DNA of 64,000 nt from Metasolibacillus fluoroglycofenilyticus (GTDB taxonomy: Bacteria > Bacillota > Bacilli > Bacillales_A > Planococcaceae), in NCBI RefSeq assembly GCF_003049645.1, contig NZ_PYWK01000007.1, positions 16,068 through 80,067 on the forward strand, written 5' to 3'. Under the pieces are notes generated by a model, which was not told where the DNA came from, did no database searches, and saw nothing but the letters and a program-made list of their open reading frames with translations. Of this stretch, positions 34,477 to 43,385 are shown piece by piece. The position numbers and the translations under genes were made by a program. Within the stretch, counting starts at the first letter, position 1. Every line of letters starts with the position of its first letter.

Positions 34477-35421
34477 ATGCATCATCAAATAGAAGCGATT
34501 ATAAAAAATATAGAAAAGGTCATGATAGGGAAGAAGGAGGTTGCCGAACTTAGCGTTGTTGCTCTGCTCGCGGGAGGACATGTGTTATTAGAGGACGTTC
34601 CCGGTGTAGGAAAAACAATGATGGTTCGTTCTTTGGCGAAATCAGTTAGTGCGGAATTCCGCAGAATTCAATTTACACCTGATTTATTGCCTTCGGATGT
34701 TGTAGGGGTTTCAGTTTATAATCCGAAAACATTGGAATTTGAATTCCGAGCAGGCCCAATTATCGGTAATATTATATTGGCAGACGAAATTAACCGAACA
34801 TCGCCAAAAACGCAATCAGCCTTGCTTGAAGCGATGGAGGAGGCGTCTGTGACAATTGATGGTGAAACGCTTAAAATCGCAAAGCCATTTTTCGTTATGG
34901 CAACGCAAAATCCAATTGAATACGAGGGTACATACCCATTACCCGAGGCGCAGCTTGATCGCTTTTTATTAAAGATTAAAATGGGCTACCCGACAGTAGC
35001 TGAGGAGGTAGAAGTATTAAGAAGGGCACAGTACAAGCAGCCAATTGAAGAGATTAAGGCGGTGCTTTCTTTAGAAGAGCTACTAGCATTGCAGCATGAG
35101 GTAAAGCAAGTTTATATCGAAGATAGCGTTAAAACGTATATTGTCGAATTAGCTAGCGCAACGCGTCGTGATGGACAAATTTATTTGGGTGTAAGCCCGC
35201 GTGCCTCACTTGCTTTAATGAAAGCAGCACAAGCCTACGCTTTATTAAAAGGAAGAGATTTTGTAACGCCTGATGATGTGCAATATTTAGCGCCATTTGT
35301 CTTTAGCCACCGTTTGATTTTGCAGCCAGAAGCACGTTATGAAGGGATTACAGCAGAACAGGTTATGGAGCGTATTGTTGAATGGGGCAGAGTACCTGTT
35401 CAAAGGTATGGTGAACAATGA
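34477..35421 (+). CDS. yeaC: MoxR-family AAA+ ATPase (YeaC-like)
   Basis: The 314-residue MoxR chaperone-type ATPase has Walker A GVGKT (in LLEDVPGVGKTMMV), Walker B ILADEINRTSPKTQ, sensor 1 ATQNPIEYEGTYPLPEAQ and arginine finger RFLLK. ATG 34477 is chosen for AAGGGGGA upstream. It begins a three-gene operon with overlapping ends, the same as B. subtilis yeaC-yeaD-yebA next to guaA. MoxR/DUF58/transglutaminase sets are thought to work on protein maturation at the membrane; the substrate is unknown. Confidence 0.93.
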   Translation: MHHQIEAIIKNIEKVMIGKKEVAELSVVALLAGGHVLLEDVPGVGKTMMVRSLAKSVSAEFRRIQFTPDLLPSDVVGVSVYNPKTLEFEFRAGPIIGNIILADEINRTSPKTQSALLEAMEEASVTIDGETLKIAKPFFVMATQNPIEYEGTYPLPEAQLDRFLLKIKMGYPTVAEEVEVLRRAQYKQPIEEIKAVLSLEELLALQHEVKQVYIEDSVKTYIVELASATRRDGQIYLGVSPRASLALMKAAQAYALLKGRDFVTPDDVQYLAPFVFSHRLILQPEARYEGITAEQVMERIVEWGRVPVQRYGEQ

Positions 35422-36605
35422 CGAATGTTTATACAATTATTCGAAATAATATTAAATTAGTAAGTATTGTAATACTCGCGATTGCCTTATTTTGCTATGC
35501 GATGTTTCAAGGTGGCTTTGTAAGTTGGTTTATTTTTTTTGTAATAAGCCCATTTTTGCTTTATGCAATCATGCTGTATATCGTACCGTTGAGATTTTCA
35601 ATAACGGAGCGTAATATTTATCCATCTTACGCAAAGCATGGCGATGATTTGCAAATAACGGTAGGCTTTCGTAACAATACAAGAATTCCATTGGCTTTTT
35701 TGACTGTTCGCGAAATGGCGGAGGAGCATCATCTAAACGATAATAGTAAATTAATTTTTGTTGGCTTCAAACGATACTTTGAGTGGACATATGAAGTTAA
35801 AAATGTGACGCGTGGTGAATATCGCTTTCAAGGTTTGGCATTTACAGTGACCGATTTTTTCGGCTGGGCAATCCGTCAGAAAAATGTAGAAGCGCCGCAT
35901 GCAATTCTCGTTTATCCGAAAACCGTTGCAATCCCATTTTCTACAATGCAAATGCAGTATGATCAAGGGACAGTAGCCTCTAAATATACGATATTGAAAG
36001 ATACAACAATGGCAACAGGTGTCCGAAATTATCAGCCAGGTGACCGCTTTTCGTGGATTCATTGGAAATCCTTTGCCAAGGATGGGACACTGCGCACAAA
36101 GGAATTTGAAGACCGCCAAGCACAGCGTTTACTCGTTTGTATTCAGCAATCATCCGTCAAGCATTTTGAAGAGGCGGTTAGCTTAACTGCCTCTATTATG
36201 CAATCAATTGTGAAGCATAACGGGGAGGTCTCATTTGCTACAGCAGGAGAAAATCGATTGTACATGCCTGTTGTACGAACAGACGGACAGCTAGAAAAAG
36301 TGATGCGTCATTTAGCTATCGTTCAGGCAAGTGGAGAGGACACAGCGTCAACAATTGTACGTAGCAGATACCAAGGGTTGAATCAATCCATTTTAATTAT
36401 CGTGACAGGTGAGTTTACGAAGGAATGTCAGCAATTATTATTAAGTAAAGCACAGCATGTACGTGCAATTATTTGCTTTGTTATTGTTACGAAAGATGAA
36501 TTAAAAAGCATGACAAATACATACCGCACGATAGGACAAAACCGAGTGATTTATTTAACTGAGGATATGTTTAGTCAAGCATTCACGGAGGTGAATAGAC
36601 CGTGA
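35418..36605 (+). CDS. yeaD: DUF58 membrane-associated protein (YeaD-like)
   Basis: The 395-residue protein has two N-terminal transmembrane helices (about 12-55), a beta-rich region and the DUF58 signature GVRNYQPGDRFSWIHWKSFAKDGTLRTKEFE (split around residue 200), with a vWA-like C-terminus. It overlaps yeaC and yebA by four bases at each end, so the three products are made together. Confidence 0.92.
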   Translation: MTNVYTIIRNNIKLVSIVILAIALFCYAMFQGGFVSWFIFFVISPFLLYAIMLYIVPLRFSITERNIYPSYAKHGDDLQITVGFRNNTRIPLAFLTVREMAEEHHLNDNSKLIFVGFKRYFEWTYEVKNVTRGEYRFQGLAFTVTDFFGWAIRQKNVEAPHAILVYPKTVAIPFSTMQMQYDQGTVASKYTILKDTTMATGVRNYQPGDRFSWIHWKSFAKDGTLRTKEFEDRQAQRLLVCIQQSSVKHFEEAVSLTASIMQSIVKHNGEVSFATAGENRLYMPVVRTDGQLEKVMRHLAIVQASGEDTASTIVRSRYQGLNQSILIIVTGEFTKECQQLLLSKAQHVRAIICFVIVTKDELKSMTNTYRTIGQNRVIYLTEDMFSQAFTEVNRP

Positions 36606-38758
36606 AAAAGGATGTAAGGTTTTATTTAGAATATGGTATTTATTATTTAATTATTTTCGTCATTTTACGAGAATGGTTGAATCCGATTATGGAGCTGACG
36701 AACACAGGGTACGATTATTATTTTCTTCTTTTTATTGCTCTTTCACTAGCACTTGCTTTGCTAGGCTTACCACTTTTCATCACATGGTTTATTAAAATAG
36801 GCTATATCGCATTTTTTATTATAAGGGCGTATAGTGAGTTTTCATTTTTTTCAACTGAGGGGCTCCACTTTTTATATAGCGATTTGCAGTGGAATATGCT
36901 TCAGCTATTGCAAAGAAATTTCACTGAAGTGTCCAATCCATTTCGTACATTACTGTTTTTAATACTAATTTGGATGCTCGTTTATTTAATTCATCATTGG
37001 ATTACTGTACATATGAGTGTCTTCTATTTCCTATTGTTAACAGTTTTCTTTATTGCAACACTTGATACATTTAGTGATTATGACGGGAAAGCCGCAATTG
37101 TAAAAGTTATGTTGCTCGGTTTAATGCTAACCGCCTTTCTTTTCTTGAAGCGTTCTAGTACGACGATGGGGACATTGCTGCAAAGAAAATCTTATATGCA
37201 TTATTTAATGCCTGTTATTGTATTTGTTTGTTTAGCTGGCTTTGTCGCTTTCTTGCTACCAAAAGCATCTCCACAATGGTCAGATCCTGTTCCATTTATT
37301 AAAAGCCTAACAGGGCAAGGAAATGGGGGCGGAGCTGTAGAAGGAAAGGTCGGCTACGGTGAAAATGATGAGACCTTAGGCGGGGGCTTTTCACAGGATG
37401 ATACAGTCGTCTTTCGGGCACATGCACAAAAAAGGCAATATTGGCGTGTAGAAACAAAGGATTTCTATACGACAAAAGGCTGGGTTGTGGACAATAGTTC
37501 CTATTTTGAAATGGAACTTCCATCTAATACGATATTGCCGCTTTCGATTCCGACTGGTGAGGAGCCAAAACAGGCAGAAATATTCCCGCTAGAGGAATTC
37601 CCATTTATTTTGCAGCCATACGGTCTACAACGAGTCGTGTTTGATGGATATACTATTTTAAATGGACAAACAGAAAAGTTGCAAACAGTTGTGCAAGATA
37701 ATATTGTTGCACTCGACCATTATCAGCTTGTTTATAGTGAGCCTTCATATAGCTTCACCGCATTAAAGGATAAAAATATGCCGAGAATGGTAGTGGATGC
37801 GCGTTTTTTACAATTGCCACATAATTTACCGGAGCGTGTACGTCAGCTAGCTGAGGAAATTACTAGCGATTACGGTACAACGTATGATAAGGCAAGAGCA
37901 ATTGAGCGCTACTTCCAGCAAAATGATTTTAGCTATGACACGAAAAATATTGCATATCCTGCAGAAGACCAAGACTATGTAGACCAATTTTTGTTTGAAA
38001 CAAAGCGAGGCTATTGTGACAATTTCTCTACAGCAATGGTTGTCATGCTTCGCGCTGTTGATATCCCGGCAAGATGGGTGAAAGGCTTCGTAGGGGGCGA
38101 GCAAGTTGGTCGTTCAGATGATGGGCTCTACATATATGAAGTGCAAAACAACGATGCCCATTCTTGGGTAGAGGTATATGTAGATGGTGTCGGCTGGATG
38201 CCGTTCGAGCCAACAATTGGCTTCTCTAGTCCAGCATCTATTGATTATGACGTAGAGCTAACAGAAAACGAAGATGAGCTCGTAACAGAGGAGCAAAGAG
38301 AGCTAGAGCAACAACAAAGAGAGGAATTGGAGCAAGCAACACAAAATGAAGAAACAAAAGCAACTACTTCAAGCATATTAAACGAGAAAAATAAAAAATG
38401 GTTGATTGTATTAATGATTGCTTTAGCTGCTGTAGGCTTCTTGTTGTATCGCCGACGCCGTAAATGGTTGCCAACCGTATATGTACAAATGCAGCGCCAG
38501 AAAAAGCAGGATGCAGGGAATTTTGATTTATCTTATACGCGCTTATTGAAGCAATTAGAGCGTTATGGCTTTAAACGTCAAAACAATCAAACATTGAAAA
38601 ACTTTGCGCAGCAAGTAGACGAGCATTTCGGTACGAAGGATATGTCAATTTTAACAGAGGCTTATGAGCGCATGATTTATAGCGAAAAGGGTGAGGCACT
38701 AGATTATGAGCAGCTAAAAGAAAACTGGGCGTATTTAATTAACCGTACAAAGGGCTAG
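36602..38758 (+). CDS. yebA: Membrane protein with extracytoplasmic transglutaminase-like domain (YebA-like)
   Basis: The 718-residue protein has six or so N-terminal transmembrane helices (1-225; DUF3488), an extracytoplasmic transglutaminase-like domain (about 400-550) with the Cys of KRGYCDNFSTAM, the His of NDAHSWVEVYV and the Asp position replaced by FEPT after WMPFEP, then an acidic Glu/Gln-rich linker, one more helix (about 598-617) and a cytoplasmic DUF4129-like tail (YTRLLKQLERYGF). GTG 36602 overlaps yeaD. It may act as a protease or cross-linker; no substrate is known. Confidence 0.92.
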   Translation: MKKDVRFYLEYGIYYLIIFVILREWLNPIMELTNTGYDYYFLLFIALSLALALLGLPLFITWFIKIGYIAFFIIRAYSEFSFFSTEGLHFLYSDLQWNMLQLLQRNFTEVSNPFRTLLFLILIWMLVYLIHHWITVHMSVFYFLLLTVFFIATLDTFSDYDGKAAIVKVMLLGLMLTAFLFLKRSSTTMGTLLQRKSYMHYLMPVIVFVCLAGFVAFLLPKASPQWSDPVPFIKSLTGQGNGGGAVEGKVGYGENDETLGGGFSQDDTVVFRAHAQKRQYWRVETKDFYTTKGWVVDNSSYFEMELPSNTILPLSIPTGEEPKQAEIFPLEEFPFILQPYGLQRVVFDGYTILNGQTEKLQTVVQDNIVALDHYQLVYSEPSYSFTALKDKNMPRMVVDARFLQLPHNLPERVRQLAEEITSDYGTTYDKARAIERYFQQNDFSYDTKNIAYPAEDQDYVDQFLFETKRGYCDNFSTAMVVMLRAVDIPARWVKGFVGGEQVGRSDDGLYIYEVQNNDAHSWVEVYVDGVGWMPFEPTIGFSSPASIDYDVELTENEDELVTEEQRELEQQQREELEQATQNEETKATTSSILNEKNKKWLIVLMIALAAVGFLLYRRRRKWLPTVYVQMQRQKKQDAGNFDLSYTRLLKQLERYGFKRQNNQTLKNFAQQVDEHFGTKDMSILTEAYERMIYSEKGEALDYEQLKENWAYLINRTKG

Positions 38759-38809
38759 TGATTTACTATACAGATTTTCATCAATTAGCAAGTTCGTAAG
38801 GAACACTTC

Positions 38810-38856
38810 AAACAGCTTTCTGGAAAGTTGTACAGCAGCTACTTTTCAGAAAGCCT
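38810..38856 (+). terminator. Terminator-like hairpin after yebA
   Basis: CAGCTTTCTGGAAAGT pairs imperfectly with ACTTTTCAGAAAGCC; an A/T-rich stretch follows. Confidence 0.5.
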
Positions 38857-38868
38857 TAAAAAGAGTAG

Positions 38869-38928
38869 AATAAAGTGATACTTCAACCAGCAGAGGGTTT
38901 TATCTTGTTTGCTGGTTGTTACAATTTA
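38869..38928. repeat. Dispersed hairpin repeat, ATAAAGTGAA family, copy 3
   Basis: It begins AATAAAGTGATACTTCAACC and forms the stem CAACCAGCAGA/TTTGCTGGTTG. It lies between yebA and the first GMP synthase gene. Confidence 0.55.
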
Positions 38929-39044
38929 CTAATCAAGCTTTGACAGGTAGTAAACTTGAAAATTAGCGTCCTGTACCTAGCTTTCGAAAAAGATTACTGC
39001 CTGTTCATGCGGGGTAAATAGCATTAATAGGAGGTTGTGTCGGG

Positions 39045-40349
39045 ATGAAGCAAGACAATATTTTAGTATTAGATTTAGGAAGCAGTGAAAACACAACGAT
39101 TGCTCGTTGGATTCGTGATTTAGGTGTGTATAGTGAAATCCATCCACATGATATTACCGCTCAAAATATTCAAGATTTAAAAACGGTTAAAGGAATTATT
39201 TTAAATGGCGGTGAAAATAATATCGTTGATGGCGAAGCAATCGACGTATTAGATGAAATTTATAATTTAGACATTCCTGTTATTAGCGTAGACCACCCAT
39301 CAACTAAAGCATCCAAAACATTAACTAAATGGCCGAACGAGGAAGAAACGAAAGCTTTTTTAAAGGAATTCGTTTTTGATACATGTAAAGCTGAGGCTAA
39401 CTGGAATATGAAAAATTTCATTGAGGACCAAGTCGCTTTAATTCGTCAGCAGGTTGGCGATAAAAAGGTGCTTTTAGCCCTGTCAGGCGGTGTGGATTCA
39501 TCTGTTGTAGCAGCATTACTTATTAAAGCAATTGGGAAACAATTAGTTTGCGTGCACGTAAACCATGGTTTAATGCGTAAAAATGAATCTGAGGGCGTTA
39601 TCGCTATGTTTGAAAAGGACCTTGAAGAAAACCTTGTTTATGTAGATGCAAGCGAGCGTTTTTTAGGAAAATTGAAAGGTGTAAGTGAACCGGAGGAAAA
39701 ACGTAAAATTATCGGTAATGAATTTATTCGCGTCTTTGAAGAGGAAGCACGCAAGCTTGAAGGAATTGACTTCCTCGCACAAGGGACAATCTACCCAGAT
39801 ATCGTAGAATCAGGTACAAAAACGCATAAAGTTGTAAAATCGCATCATAATGTAGGTGGACTTCCAGAGGATTTACAATTTGAATTAGTGGAGCCATTAT
39901 TCCAATTATTTAAGGATGAAGTGCGTGCATGTGGCGTTGAGCTTGGACTTCCTCATGATATGGTGTATCGCCAGCCATTCCCAGGACCGGGGCTTGGCGT
40001 GCGCGTGTTAGGTGAAATTGAACCTGAGCGCCTTGAAGCAGTACGTGAATCAGATGCCATTTTACGTGAAGAATTTGCGCTTGCAGGATTGGACCAAAAA
40101 GTATGGCAATACTTCACAGTCGTACCAAACTTTAAATCTGTTGGTGTGCGCAACAATGAGCGCACATACGAATATCCAGTCATTATTCGCGCAGTTAATA
40201 CAGTAGATGCAATGACAGCAACTATTGAACAAATTGACTGGCCAATCCTATTAAAAATTACAGACCGTATCATTAATGAAGTAAAGCATGTCAATCGCGT
40301 ATGCTACGACCTGTCTCCAAAGCCAGGCGGCACGATTGAGTGGGAGTAA
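39045..40349 (+). CDS. GMP synthase paralog with degenerate, shortened glutaminase domain
   Basis: The 434-residue protein is clearly homologous to GuaA over its ATP-pyrophosphatase and dimerisation domains: P-loop [10 protein letters not shown] (146-155), [45 protein letters not shown] and the terminal GGTIEWE. The N-terminal class I glutaminase is cut to about 120 residues. Where GuaA has the nucleophile in GICYG, this protein has SVDHP (Asp83), and about 85 residues holding the catalytic His and Glu are missing. It cannot release ammonia from glutamine itself. It may use free ammonia, another amidotransferase, or have a new role. GGAGG lies upstream of the ATG. A complete guaA is 0.7 kb downstream. 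Confidence 0.92.
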   Translation: MKQDNILVLDLGSSENTTIARWIRDLGVYSEIHPHDITAQNIQDLKTVKGIILNGGENNIVDGEAIDVLDEIYNLDIPVISVDHPSTKASKTLTKWPNEEETKAFLKEFVFDTCKAEANWNMKNFIEDQVALIRQQVGDKKVLLALSGGVDSSVVAALLIKAIGKQLVCVHVNHGLMRKNESEGVIAMFEKDLEENLVYVDASERFLGKLKGVSEPEEKRKIIGNEFIRVFEEEARKLEGIDFLAQGTIYPDIVESGTKTHKVVKSHHNVGGLPEDLQFELVEPLFQLFKDEVRACGVELGLPHDMVYRQPFPGPGLGVRVLGEIEPERLEAVRESDAILREEFALAGLDQKVWQYFTVVPNFKSVGVRNNERTYEYPVIIRAVNTVDAMTATIEQIDWPILLKITDRIINEVKHVNRVCYDLSPKPGGTIEWE

Positions 40350-40357
40350 TTATAGGA

Positions 40358-40400
40358 GAGCTGTAAACCCTTTTGTGTCAAGGGTTTACAGCTCTTTTTT
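40358..40400 (+). terminator. Strong intrinsic terminator after the GMP synthase paralog
   Basis: The perfect 15-bp stem GAGCTGTAAACCCTT/AAGGGTTTACAGCTC is followed by TTTTTT. It separates the paralog from guaA transcriptionally. Confidence 0.92.
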
Positions 40401-40480
40401 GTTTTTATTGCACTATTTTTATCTTTCGTCCTGATAATAAAATTAAAATAGAAATTCATTGTCAGGAGAGAGGTCTCAAT

Positions 40481-40696
40481 ATGCTAAAGAATCATCTTTG
40501 GGATAGTGTAACGATTTCTCCTATAAACGATAATATGTATCTCTTTGAAGCTTATGTGAATGAAAAGGATTTGAATTTTATTTCCTCTTTATTAAGTAAA
40601 ATGGGTAAACATATTAAAGTAGTCTCACCAAAACCTTTAATACAGAGATTAATTAATGAGTTAGAGGAAATTTCAGCAATGTATCAGAATAGCTAG
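40481..40696 (+). CDS. Short WYL C-terminal-extension (WCX)-like protein or remnant
   Basis: The 71-residue protein has a purine-rich ribosome site (GGAGAGAGGT) before the ATG. The segment FISSLLSKMGKHIKVVSPKPLIQRLINELEEISAMY resembles the last part of WYL-domain transcription factors (here split: FISSLLSKMGKHIKVVSP, then PLIQRLINELEEI). The HTH and WYL core are absent upstream. It is either a stand-alone WCX protein or the tail of a lost regulator. Confidence 0.5.
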   Translation: MLKNHLWDSVTISPINDNMYLFEAYVNEKDLNFISSLLSKMGKHIKVVSPKPLIQRLINELEEISAMYQNS

Positions 40697-41015
40697 AATT
40701 TCTAATTTAAAGGTATATTCCTTTTTAAAAGCAGATATTATGTATTCCATTGGAAAATATCCCGGTTTTTATTTTGGGATAGTGAGGGGATAGGTGCATT
40801 CTTTATCTCAATTACCTTTTTCAATTGATTTAAAATGATTAACTTTTTAAAAGATTAAAAGCACTGTTCTTTTGTTTCGGTGGATTTTGGTTTTTTTGGA
40901 GAGTTTCCTTTAATAAAAAAAGAATATTTCATCAATTTTGCTAGCAGTTGATTTTCCTTTTATTAACGGTTAAAATTTAAAAAATAAAATGTGGTGTTAC
41001 TACTTACTAGAAATG
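40697..41015. other. A/T-rich leader upstream of guaA, no gene seen
   Basis: About 320 bases, very A/T-rich, with no supported gene. I looked for a purine riboswitch and found none of its conserved loops. It ends at the terminator hairpin 41016-41048. Confidence 0.4.
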
Positions 41016-41048
41016 AACGCGTAGAAAGCATGACTTCCACGCGTTTTT
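41016..41048 (+). terminator. Terminator/attenuator hairpin in the guaA leader
   Basis: ACGCGTAGAAAG pairs with CTTCCACGCGT followed by TTTTT, only about 45 bases before the guaA start. As no supported gene ends immediately upstream, it may act as an attenuator of guaA. Confidence 0.65.
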
Positions 41049-41092
41049 CGTGATTGTAGACTGCATTAAATATACTAGAAGAGGTGAAAATT

Positions 41093-42643
41093 GTGGCAAC
41101 TCCTTTAATAAAAGAGCAAGAAAAGATTGTCGTTCTCGATTTCGGAAGTCAGTTCAATCAATTAATTACGCGTCGTATTCGTGAATTCGGTGTTTTTTCA
41201 GAATTACATTCACATACAATTACAGCACAAGAAATTAAAGAAATGAACGCGATAGGAATCGTATTTTCAGGCGGTCCAAATTCTGTTTACGATGACGAAG
41301 CGTTCAAAGTAGATTCGGCTATTTTCGATTTAGGCTTACCGATTTTGGGTATTTGCTATGGTATGCAATTAATCGCACATACACAAGGTGGAAAAGTAGA
41401 AAGCGCGGAAACTCGTGAATACGGTAAAGCAGAAATTAATATCGTGCAGGAGGACAAATTGTTCGGAAATTTACCAAAGGAGCAAATCGTCTGGATGAGC
41501 CACGGTGACCACGTAACAGAAGTACCGGCAGGCTTCGAAATAACGGCTACAAGCTCGGCATGCCCAATAGCTGCTATGGCAAATGTAGAGCATCAGCTAT
41601 ATGCAGTTCAATTCCACCCAGAGGTACGTCACTCTGTTCATGGCAATGACTTATTGAAAAACTTCGTGTTTAATGTGTGTGGTGCGAAGGGCGACTGGTC
41701 GATGGCAAGCTTTATCGATATTGAAATTGCTAAAATTCGCGAGCAAGTAGGCGACAAACAAGTACTTTGTGCATTATCAGGTGGTGTAGACTCTTCAGTT
41801 GTAGCAGTATTAATCCATAAAGCAATTGGCAATCAATTAACATGTATGTTCGTAGACCACAACTTAAACCGCAAAGGTGAAGTAGAGCAAGTAATGAAAA
41901 CTTTCACAGAAGACTTTGAGATGAAAGTAATTAAAATTGACGCTCGGGAGCGCTTTATGAGCAAGCTAAAGGGTGTATCAGACCCAGAGCAAAAGCGCAA
42001 AATCATCGGTAACGAATTCATTTATGTATTTGACGAGGAATCAGCAAAGCTAGATAACATGGACTTTTTAGCGCAAGGCACGCTTTATACAGATATCATT
42101 GAATCAGGCACAGCGACAGCACAAACAATTAAATCTCATCATAATGTAGGGGGATTGCCAGAGGATATGAAGTTTAAGCTAATTGAGCCCCTTAATACAT
42201 TATTCAAAGATGAGGTACGTGCATTAGGATTGGAATTAGGTCTGCCGGAAGCAGTAGTATGGCGTCAACCATTCCCAGGCCCGGGCCTAGGTATCCGTGT
42301 ACTAGGTGAAGTAACAGAGGAAAAATTAGAAATTGTACGTGAAGCAGACTATATTTTACGTGAAGAAATCAAAAATGCAGGCCTTGAGCGCGATATTTGG
42401 CAATACTTCGCGGTACTACCAGATATTCGTTCTGTAGGCGTAATGGGCGACGGTCGCACATACGACTACGCAATCGGCATTCGCGGTGTAACCTCTATCG
42501 ACGGGATGACATCGGACTGGGCACGCATCCCATATGATGTATTGGAGAAAATTTCTGTACGTATTGTCAATGAAGTAAAGCATGTTAACCGCGTGCTGTA
42601 TGATATTACAAGTAAGCCACCTGCGACGATTGAGTGGGAATAG
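41093..42643 (+). CDS. guaA: GMP synthase (glutamine-hydrolysing)
   Basis: The 516-residue enzyme converts XMP, ATP and glutamine to GMP. The glutaminase domain (about 10-200) has a full triad: Cys88 (GICYG), His175 and Glu177 (QFHPEV). The ATP-pyrophosphatase domain has [10 protein letters not shown] (about 228-237), and the dimerisation domain ends in [11 protein letters not shown] 41093 is preferred for the GAAGAGGTGA site; a GTG nine bases earlier is inside that site. Length is normal. It follows yeaC-yeaD-yebA as in Bacillus, but with the paralog inserted between. Confidence 0.97.
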   Translation: MATPLIKEQEKIVVLDFGSQFNQLITRRIREFGVFSELHSHTITAQEIKEMNAIGIVFSGGPNSVYDDEAFKVDSAIFDLGLPILGICYGMQLIAHTQGGKVESAETREYGKAEINIVQEDKLFGNLPKEQIVWMSHGDHVTEVPAGFEITATSSACPIAAMANVEHQLYAVQFHPEVRHSVHGNDLLKNFVFNVCGAKGDWSMASFIDIEIAKIREQVGDKQVLCALSGGVDSSVVAVLIHKAIGNQLTCMFVDHNLNRKGEVEQVMKTFTEDFEMKVIKIDARERFMSKLKGVSDPEQKRKIIGNEFIYVFDEESAKLDNMDFLAQGTLYTDIIESGTATAQTIKSHHNVGGLPEDMKFKLIEPLNTLFKDEVRALGLELGLPEAVVWRQPFPGPGLGIRVLGEVTEEKLEIVREADYILREEIKNAGLERDIWQYFAVLPDIRSVGVMGDGRTYDYAIGIRGVTSIDGMTSDWARIPYDVLEKISVRIVNEVKHVNRVLYDITSKPPATIEWE

Positions 42644-42901
42644 AATTTATTGATAGTACAGCATTTATAAAGCTTCTTTTCAAAATAAATATGAACGTGC
42701 AACTCGTGGCGTATCTTTTTTCTCCTTTCGAATCGTTATTTTCTAATAACTTTTTGGAAGGAGCTTTTTTGGATGGTTCGATTAATCGAGTTAATTGATG
42801 ATTTTAAATTAGAACAATAAATGCTCAAAGAACGAAAAATGTATCATTGTTACATTCAATGATGACGAAGCGAGTAGAATCCTTTGTGATATAAAAGAAG
42901 A

Positions 42902-43111
42902 AGGGGCTGTCTAAAAAGCCGTGCATAGCCGGCGTTTTGGACAGTAGCAATGATGGTTGACAAAATGTTGACTCATATAAATAGAGAACGCCTCTTTTAA
43001 AAATGGGATGAACATTGGCTCTAGCGGTGTTACCTTTCCGTAAAAGTGGCGTGATGAAAATCTTTATTTCAATGCGCTGTCAAAGCAAAATGGACTTTTC
43101 GGACAACCTCT
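42902..43111. mobile_element. MITE-like non-coding element, about 210 bp, inverse orientation
   Basis: The left end is GGGGCTGTCTAAAAAGCC; the right end, read inward, is CAGAGGTTGTCCGAAAAG. The whole interior aligns to 9743-9937 in reverse orientation, including GGCTATGCACGGCTTTT and the AGAGGCG(T/C)TCTCTATT landmark. No reading frame. It sits in the 0.74-kb gap between guaA and the surface protein gene; the rest of that gap (42644-42901 and 43112-43385) holds A/T-rich DNA with no supported gene. Confidence 0.6.
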
Positions 43112-43385
43112 GATTTTAATTTTGTTGTTTGAAACAGGTGTACGGGTATAAGAATTGTGTATTATAGGGAATCAAATGAGAGCTCTTAATTGAGATTGTC
43201 GTTGTTTGGTGTATATGAAAGATAGTCACATGAATGATTTTTAAACCGTATAGAAGAAGATTTCTCTAAAGTTTTTTGTTTTTTTTTTAACCTAATTTTA
43301 ACCTTGCATTGTTATGCTCAAATGTATTATTGCTTTAAACAATTTCCTCGTGTACAGAACGGGGGAGAAACGGCGAGGTGGAAAT

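Noticed and set aside
38930..39044. Riboswitch upstream of the GMP synthase paralog
   Set aside because: I looked for purine-riboswitch loops (TTTCTACC, CCGTAAATG) and found none.
40373..40480. Longer version of the WCX-like small gene
   Set aside because: The extension starts in the middle of a strong terminator stem and has no ribosome site; ATG 40481 does.
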